Source: Eucalyptus grandis
Lineage: Eukaryota; Streptophyta; Magnoliopsida; Myrtales; Myrtaceae
Direction: 5' to 3'
Assembly (NCBI RefSeq): GCF_016545825.1
Contig: NC_052614.1
Location: 13,534,559-13,598,558, forward strand
Length of the DNA stretch: 64,000 nt
Position 1 is the first letter of the stretch. Every line of letters begins with the position of its first letter. A model generated the notes under the pieces. The model searched no databases. It worked only from the letters and a program-made list of their open reading frames with translations, and was not told the origin of the DNA. Positions 57,696 to 64,000 of this stretch are shown piece after piece. A program made the position numbers and the translations under genes.

Positions 57696-58664
57696 ATGGC
57701 ATCGTTCTTCGCTTCTTCTAAAACAGCTCTTCCAAAGCTATTCCTCGCCCTCTGCCTCCTCCAGATAGCCTCCGCCACCAGGAGGCTGGCCGAGCTGGTC
57801 CAAGACCAGTCCCCGCCCATGAAGTACCACAATGGCCCTCTCCTCTCCGGCCAGATCTCTGTCAACCTCATCTGGTACGGCCGCTTCAAGCCCTCCCAGC
57901 GCACCATCGTCTCCGACTTCGTCACCTCCCTCTCCTCCGACCATTCTTTGGCTCAGGCCCCTCCATCCGTCTCTCAGTGGTGGAAGACGGTCGACAAGTA
58001 CTACCGCCTCTCCTCCTCCAAGAGGCGCACTCCTTCCCTCACGCTCTCGCTCGGGAGGCAAGTCCTCGACGAGAGCTACTCCCTCGGGAAGTCCCTCACG
58101 AGCAAGCACCTCGTGGAGCTCGCGTCCCGGGGCGAACAGCGGAACGCCATCAACGTCGTGCTCACCTCCTCCGACGTGGCCGTCGAGGGATTCTGCATGA
58201 GCCGGTGCGGCTCCCACGACTCCGCCGTCGGTTCCGTCAAGGTCAACGGCAGGAGCTCGAGGTTCGCGTACATCTGGGTGGGCAACTCGGAGACGCAGTG
58301 CCCGGGGCAGTGCGCTTGGCCGTTCCACCAGCCCCTGTACGGCCCGCAGAGCCCACCGCTGGTGGCACCCAACGGCGACGTCGGCGTCGACGGGATGGTG
58401 ATCAACCTGGCAGGCCTCCTCGCCGGGACCGCCACGAACCCGTTCTCGAACGGGTACTACCAGGGCGAGGCGGGGACGTCACTTGAGGCGGCGTCCGCGT
58501 GCACGGGGATCTACGGAAACGGGGCGTACCCCGGGTACGCTGGGAACTTGCTGGTGGATAAGGCGACGGGGGCGAGCTACAACGCGCACGGCGTGAACGG
58601 GAGAAAATACCTGGTCCCGGCTCTCTACGATCCGTCCACTTCGTCCTGTTCGACGCTGGTGTGA
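57696..58664 (+). CDS. EXORDIUM/PHI-1-like secreted protein (array copy c)
   Basis: Intronless, 322 residues, third member of the plus-strand array. The signal peptide ([20 protein letters not shown]...IASAT) and full PHI-1 domain have the same motifs and cysteines as copy a. Copy-specific residues include SDHSLAQ (SDPSLAQ/H in a and b), [18 protein letters not shown] and [12 protein letters not shown]. The coding strand is strongly G+C rich at third positions, unlike its surroundings, as in the other copies. The shared core promoter suggests similar expression, apart from the upstream G-box seen only here. Confidence 0.96.
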   Translation: MASFFASSKTALPKLFLALCLLQIASATRRLAELVQDQSPPMKYHNGPLLSGQISVNLIWYGRFKPSQRTIVSDFVTSLSSDHSLAQAPPSVSQWWKTVDKYYRLSSSKRRTPSLTLSLGRQVLDESYSLGKSLTSKHLVELASRGEQRNAINVVLTSSDVAVEGFCMSRCGSHDSAVGSVKVNGRSSRFAYIWVGNSETQCPGQCAWPFHQPLYGPQSPPLVAPNGDVGVDGMVINLAGLLAGTATNPFSNGYYQGEAGTSLEAASACTGIYGNGAYPGYAGNLLVDKATGASYNAHGVNGRKYLVPALYDPSTSSCSTLV

Positions 58665-59115
58665 GGGAAGTGGAGAGAGATTGAAACGATGACGTTTAAG
58701 CTACCGGACTGATTCATTCATTCGTTTATTGGTTTTTTTGTTGCTGTATATTACGGTCATTATAGTTAATAGAAAAGGCAAGCCACTTTTATTTGCTACA
58801 ATTTTATTCTCTAGTGCAAAGCAAGCGGGTTAATCCGTTCTTAATCTGACGATTTTAGCTCACTCCTTCATTAAGTCAGAGAGTTTCTAAAGTCCCAAAA
58901 TCTCACATCACTTATAAATATCCAATTAAACGACACATTAATTAACATTAACAATAAACTCCAGAAAGACCACTTTCTTGTATGGCTATTCCCAATATTC
59001 CTTTAGGACGATTTTAGATGTGAATTGAGTCATTCATTACAAATGTGGCTTAACAACAACAAACTTTCTTATTTTCATATATTAATCTTATACTTAACTT
59101 CACTTGAGGTTAGGG

Positions 59116-59835
59116 CTTGTATTTGGCCTTGTTTGGCAAAATATATTTATGTTCCTCGGAACAAAAATTTATGTTATTTTGTTTCGGAACAAAAAAAAGA
59201 ATAAAAACGTGTTTGGTAAAACTTTTGTTCTTGGGAACAAAAATCTACTCTTTTGTTCCGGGAACAGATTTGGGAATAGAAACAAAAGTAGAAAAAGTTG
59301 ATTTTTATTCCCGAAAACAATTTTGAAAAACACTTCTTTTTCCTTCTTCTTTTTTCTTTCCTTCTCCTTCCTTTTGGCTAGTCGCCAACCTTAATCATGG
59401 CCGACGACCGGCCAACAAGGGCTGACGACCTCACTGGAGCGTCATCGGCCCTCGGCGAGACTGAGCCTCGCCTTGGTTGGGCGAGCTCGAGCTCACCCAA
59501 TCGAGCTCGCCTAGCCAAGGCAAGACCGAGCCTTTTCGGGGTCGGCAACACTTCGGCGATGTTGCTGGCCCTCATCAATCGATCGCCGACCATGGTTGAG
59601 GTCGGTGACCAACTAAAAGGAAGAAAAAAATTAAAAAAAAAAAAAAAAAAAAAATTAAAAGAAACAATTAAATTATACAAGTTTACTAAACGTATTTCTA
59701 TTCCTTGAATATAAATTTTTTGCAGTTATCAAGCGCGTTCTTATATTCAGAAATTGTTCTTGGAAACAAAAATAGAAAAAATTATTTATGTTAAAAAATT
59801 ATTCCACTCAATAGAAACATTACCAAATGTGCCCT
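59116..59835. mobile_element. TIR element with GC-rich core (copy 3)
   Basis: It starts GGGCTTGTATTTGGCC and ends ATTACCAAATGTGCCCTT, with GTTCC/GGAAC-rich arms and a GC-rich core (about 59390-59610) reading GGCGAGACTGAGCCTCGCC. It replaces the middle of a landmark that is continuous in units a (47920-47975) and b (54750-54800), so the insertion site is clear. No transposase. Confidence 0.65.
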
Positions 59836-60052
59836 TAGTTACTTACATTAATCATGGATGAAGCCCGTCGTTACATCATACTCCTTCAATTCATCGTTGA
59901 TCCACTAATGAAAACAATCGTTAATAATGTGCACAATTCATAAATTCATGCCGATTAATGATAAATATCAAAGTTTGGACATTAATTACATGATAAAATC
60001 ACGAGTACTACATTGCTAACAAACATAAAATTTGGATAAGCACTTAACTATA

Positions 60053-60700
60053 GGAGTGAGCATAGTTCGGGTTGGGCTAGTCCACCCCCTAACCCTAGGA
60101 CTAACCCGTACAATATTGGTCCGAAATTTTTTGTTTTATTTTTTGTATTCCTTGTAAAGGTAAACTTACCATTTCAAATTACATGTCTATCGATAATGCG
60201 ACATTATACAACAGTGTCATTACATATTCAACGAATTTAAGATAAGGCAATAATAGAAATTTTTCACCTACTAAAAACAATAAACCATAAAAATGATTAA
60301 TACCGCTCATAAAAATATGGAACAAAATGGGAAGTTGATTGGCGAGAGGGGAAGTTCAGCAGGGCGAGAGTTGAGCGGCGAGTGGGAAAGTTGTATCTTT
60401 CAATTTTGGCAAATTGAATATTAAGAGGACAAAGAAGACATAAGAGAACAATTCCTTGAGGAGAACGCCATGAGGAGCCGTTTAATGTTGTTGACGTCAT
60501 TTGACTTAGGTTTTTATAAAAGAAAAAAATTATAAATTAGACCAACCTTAAACTCCAAGAATCAAGAATCAATCCATACAGTGCTGATTTAGGGGTCTTT
60601 GGACTAAGGACCGACTCAACCCTCTTGGAAACTAGACCAAGACCAACAAAGTTGGGCTGGTCTAAGGTCGGTCCAAGTTAACCCTTAGTTAACTTAGTTA
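60053..60700. mobile_element. hAT-like element fragment in unit c
   Basis: The left end TAGGAGTGAGCATAGTTCGG resembles the end of the element at 48395. The end regions carry GGGCTAGTCC and GGACTAA / GGTCGGTCC blocks in opposing orientation. Unit a reads through the site (CACTTAGCTAACACGCCC near 51076). No ORF of note. Confidence 0.5.
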
Positions 60701-60783
60701 ACAGAACTATTTCTGACAATTAGCTTCACCACCACCACCAACTAGCACGTCGTCTCCTCGCAACCCAAAAGGAAGGGTGCTAA

Positions 60784-61651
60784 GGGTGCGTTTGGTAACA
60801 TTTACATTTAAAAATTGTTTTTGGGAATAGAAATAGAAAAAAAATATTTCTGTTTCGAAACAATTTTTGAACAAAAACGCGTTTGGTAAATCTGTTCTAG
60901 AAATATAAAAAGAATAAAAACATGTTTGGTAAATTTGTATAATTTTTTTTATTTCTTTTAAATTTTTAATATTTTTATTTTATTTTTTCTATTTTCTTTC
61001 TTATTTTTCTTATCTATTTTTCCTTTTTTTTCTTTTTCTTTTTTCTTCTTTTGCTCGGTCCGCCGACCTCGGCCATGGCCAACGACCGGTCGACGAGGGC
61101 GGCCGGCCTCGCCCGCCACGGCGAGGCTCACCGCCCCAGGTGGCCAAGCCTCGTTGTAGCTGCGAGGCTCGGCCTCGCCTTGGCCGGGCGAACTCGATCT
61201 CGCCCGGATCCAGCGAGGCCGAGCCTCACCAGCCGCCGGGGGCGAGCTCGGCCTCGCCAAATATGGGCGAGATTGAGCTCGCCCAGCCCTAGGTCGGCCT
61301 CGCCGAGGGCGGTGACGCTCAACCTCGCCGGGGGGCCGGCGAGGCTCACGAGGTCGCCGGCCCTCAACACCCTCGACAACCGGTCGCCACCATGGCCGAG
61401 GCCGGCGACGGCCAAAGAAAAAGAGAGAAGAAAATGAAAAAGAGAGAAAAGTGTTCCTAAATTTTTGTTTGAAACAAGAAATAACTTTTTTTTTTTGTTT
61501 CTTGTTTCCGTTCAAATGTGTTTCTGGGAACAAAAAATAATTTTGGAACAAAAACGCAGACAAACGCGTTTCTATTCATTTTTTGTTCCCAAGAACAAAA
61601 AATAAAAATTTGCGTTCCTGAGAACCTAAACACATTTTAACAAAGAGGCCC
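60784..61651. mobile_element. TIR element with GC-rich core (copy 4)
   Basis: It starts GGGTGCGTTTGGTAACATT and ends ACACATTTTAACAAAGAGGC. The core at about 61050-61410 is very GC-rich, with many GGCGAG/CTCGCC units. The flanks CTA (left) and CTA (right, overlapping the end) may be a 3-bp target duplication. Units a (51150) and b (56040) show the empty site. Long overlapping ORFs in the core on both strands are low-complexity Arg/Pro/Ala translations. Confidence 0.65.
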
Positions 61652-62021
61652 TAATTGGTTGTCCTTGTCCTCTCAGTCAAAACAAGTCTTGTTTTTCCTT
61701 TAGCTTTCCACGGCCCTGTAATGAAATGCACAATTGCCGGACCGAGAGCTTTGACTTTGTGCTAATGAAAGCGCCTCGTTAACAAGCAAACACGTCAAAT
61801 CATGTTGTCTCTCTTGTCTTTAGATCACCACTTTTGCCTCGTTACCATCCTCTCACCACCTTCATTTCCTTCATCGGTATCATTCATATCTAACTTCATT
61901 TCTCTCACTCAACGACATCCTAATGGCTTCCATCGACCCGTCTTTTTCTCACTCCCACCCATTAGATTGATCAAACACATGTGATCCACCTTAGGTAATA
62001 TTCTTAAGAGGTTATCGTGGG

Positions 62022-62730
62022 TCCGTTTGATAACGTTTTCATTTCAGGAAATAATTTTCTTTTAGAAATAATCTTTTTCTATTTCTATTCTTTGAAATAA
62101 TTTCTCAATAAAAAAATATATTTGGTAACTATAAAAAATTTCTATTCCCGAAATGAAAAAAGAATAAGAATGTGTTTGGTACGATTCACAAAAATTTTTA
62201 TAATGTAGAATTTTTTTTTTTTTAATTCTTCCTTACCACGATCATTGCGACCTTAGTCCATCGCCACCCATTGCTGACCCCTGTGGCCAATGATCACTGA
62301 CGACCACTGCTCGCTGCGGTTGACTATCGATCAGCCGGTGACGGCTATTGATCGGCCAATCAACGGGCGGTGGCGGTGGTGTTAGCGATCATCGTTGGTC
62401 GTCAGTGGCAAGCCACAGTGACAACGGTCAGCAATGACGGCAACCATAGCAGGCGGCAAAGGGGGGTGGTGGCCGTCAAATAAGAAGAAAAATGAGAAAA
62501 GAAAAAAAAAAGAAAGAGAAAATAACTTATTTCTAGAAATTGTTTCTGGGAACAAGAAGTTACTTTTTTCTACTTCTTATTTATATTATAAATTTATTCC
62601 CCGGCCACTTTTCTATTTCAGGGAATAAAAAATTATTGACGTTACCAAACGGATCTTTATTTTTATTTTTTGTTCCGAGGAACATAATAATGTAAATTTG
62701 GAGAAATAGAATTGTTACCAAATAGGGCTT
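62022..62730. mobile_element. TIR element (copy 5) with sub-terminal repeats
   Basis: The left end GTGGGTCCGTTTGATAACG pairs with the right end GTTACCAAATAGGGC, and an inner GACGTTACCAAACGGATC (about 62638) pairs even better with the left end. This suggests that a shorter element was nested or had its end duplicated. The core (62230-62480) is moderately GC-rich with GGCGGTGGCGGTGG-like triplets. Units a and b are uninterrupted here (near 51450 and 56410). Confidence 0.6.
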
Positions 62731-63069
62731 ATATATGCATGTTCTTTTGTATTAAAATATTCAATCTATGGCCTTTGGCGATTTATTGCCTTGGATTGTT
62801 AGATTGAAGATGGGAATCATGAAAAGAAATGTTGGTCGAGAACTCAGTTGGATCTTGGTTTAGGAATAGGATGTAGGTTGACCTTGATGGGGATCCTGTT
62901 TTGACTTCAACTATTGAGCGAAACAAATTGTAAATTGGCTCATCGATCCAGTAAAACACTCTTTTGGGCTTGAAGTCTCAAAGTTTCATTGTATAATTCA
63001 AGCCTACTTGAACACAATTACTTCTAAGAGTTTCCTTGAGTTCAACCAACGAACATTTTAACACTGTAA

Positions 63070-63136
63070 AGAAGAAGAAGAAGAAGAAGAAGAAGAAGAA
63101 GAAGAAGAAGAAGAAGAAGAAGAAGAAGAAGAAGAA
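63070..63136. repeat. (GAA)22 microsatellite
   Basis: An almost uninterrupted GAA/AAG run of about 66 bp. The lysine-rich ORF over it is an artefact. Confidence 0.95.
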
Positions 63137-63335
63137 CTATGCTCTCCCTATCGGTTTGCCCAAGCCCACCGACGCCATACCACCAACCTTCAACCAACAC
63201 CCAATATCCTCTACCTCGAAAAACTCTCTAGTGCATTCGAATTATATAAGCCCACTCAATCACATTGTTTAAAAGATGTGGGTGCAATGTAGGTCACACC
63301 CAGGATCAAGTGGCCTCGTCCCACCACTTGCACAA

Positions 63336-63865
63336 GGGGTGAGCATGATTCTAAAGTATGACCTGGAATTTGAGAACCGGATCAATAGAAATCTGTTCAG
63401 TTCAGATTTCAAGATATGCATGATAAGTTTCAGGTTTCAAAAATTAGAGAACCTCTTTCAAGAGATGGATTCCAAGTTCTAGGTCGATGGAATTAGGAAC
63501 TTGTACATAAAACTTGGAATTAGTTTTTGCATTTTTCTTGATCCATGTCTTCATTGATCGTAGGGTGTTTCATGGCATTCGATGATAAATGTATAATTTG
63601 AAATCACTAATGGAGCTTCCATTTTATGTCTAAAACTTTTATTTTCTTAATGTTTCATATTTTTCATGTGTTTAAATATAAATTGTTATTAATGAATTGT
63701 AGTAATAAGTAGTAGTCATTAAAGTCACTACAATCATTCAATTAATAATATAGGTAGAGCTTGGATAGAACTTAGAACCGAGCTTGGAACTTGTAACAAG
63801 ATAAGTTCAATGTTCCAGCATATACCTACAGGTTCCAAGAAATGAGGAACTTATTTCGTAAATAG
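63336..63865. mobile_element. Diverged relative of the 48.4-kb TIR element
   Basis: It opens GGGGTGAGCATGATTCT, as the family does, and contains scattered AGAACC, GGAACTT and GGTTCC blocks up to about 63850. It has no coding sequence and is interrupted or bordered at 63866 by another element. Confidence 0.4.
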
Positions 63866-64000
63866 CACCGACACCGACATGTAGCACGCAACACACGACA
63901 CAACATGCCGATACGTCGTTTCTCAAAAAATAGATAATTCTGATACATTATGACACATTATGCATTATACATGATAAATTTTCATTTTTATGATTATTTT
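63866..64000. mobile_element. hAT-like element related to 21996-22930, cut by the window edge
   Basis: TAGCACCGACACCGACATG, then CACGACACAACATGCCGATA and CGTTTCTCAAAAAATAGATA, the inverse of the right end of the element at 21996-22930. The remainder lies outside the window. Confidence 0.6.

Larger units (their letters stand above)
57356..64000. repeat. EXORDIUM tandem array, unit c (runs to or past the window edge)
   Basis: Promoter block, gene (57696-58664) and shared downstream landmarks, heavily interrupted by TIR elements at 59116-59835, 60053-60700, 60784-61651 and 62022-62730. The shared segment that precedes the next promoter block in units a and b is present at 62760-63330, so another array member may lie beyond the window. 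Apart from the gene no host coding sequence is seen. Confidence 0.7.

Noticed and set aside
63036..63272. Poly-lysine ORF.
   Set aside because: Translation of the (GAA)22 microsatellite.

Overview
This is nuclear DNA from a flowering plant, probably a woody eudicot. The intergenic DNA is AT-rich and full of transposon debris, exons are GC-rich, one gene family has a GT-AG intron, and the gene families are plant ones. Myrtales is my guess from the look of the proteins and repeats; the sequence does not prove it. There is no bacterial or organellar signature, CRISPR array or tRNA/rRNA gene.

Layout. (1) From 1 to about 38 kb lies a degenerate tandem array. Each unit is, on the minus strand, a UGT85A-type glycosyltransferase gene plus, in the last two units, an EXORDIUM/PHI-1-type gene. 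Unit 0 (1-~1995) is only a non-coding tail. Unit 1 (~2050-11260) has an intact UGT (2210-3954) and no EXORDIUM gene. Unit 2 (~11260-25832) has an intact UGT (11975-13841) and a dead EXORDIUM copy (25088-25832). Unit 3 (~26640-38000) has a UGT broken by a 1-bp frameshift (27052-28918) and an intact EXORDIUM gene (36867-37817). (2) From 38.3 to 45.9 kb is a gene-poor spacer with one LTR-like element. (3) From 45.9 kb to the right edge is a second tandem array, on the plus strand, of three very similar intronless EXORDIUM genes (46278-47246, 52411-53379, 57696-58664) in units of about 5.3-6.1 kb. The minus-strand EXORDIUM gene at 36.9 kb and the plus-strand array are head to head across about 8.5 kb.

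Because the units are paralogous, many insertions can be read against an empty site in a sister unit. In unit 2 these include a 331-bp LTR-like element (11555-11885), a Mutator-like MITE (16846-17354), a hAT-like element (21996-22930) and a 5'-truncated LINE (22966-25028). SINE-like inserts sit at the same place in units 2 and 3. In the second array there are a 467-bp LINE 3' end carrying an RNase H domain (54065-54531) and several TIR elements, one family of which has GC-rich cores and recurs across the window.

Function. The UGTs should be cytosolic UDP-sugar-dependent glycosyltransferases of small molecules. The EXORDIUM proteins are secreted, apoplastic, growth-associated proteins. Nothing in the sequence links the two biochemically; their association looks like shared duplication history. 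I found no convincing new gene system. The most unusual structural signal is a set of five or six very short insertions, mostly A- or T-rich, between 11-18 bp direct repeats. They look like retroposition events that copied little more than a poly(A) tail.
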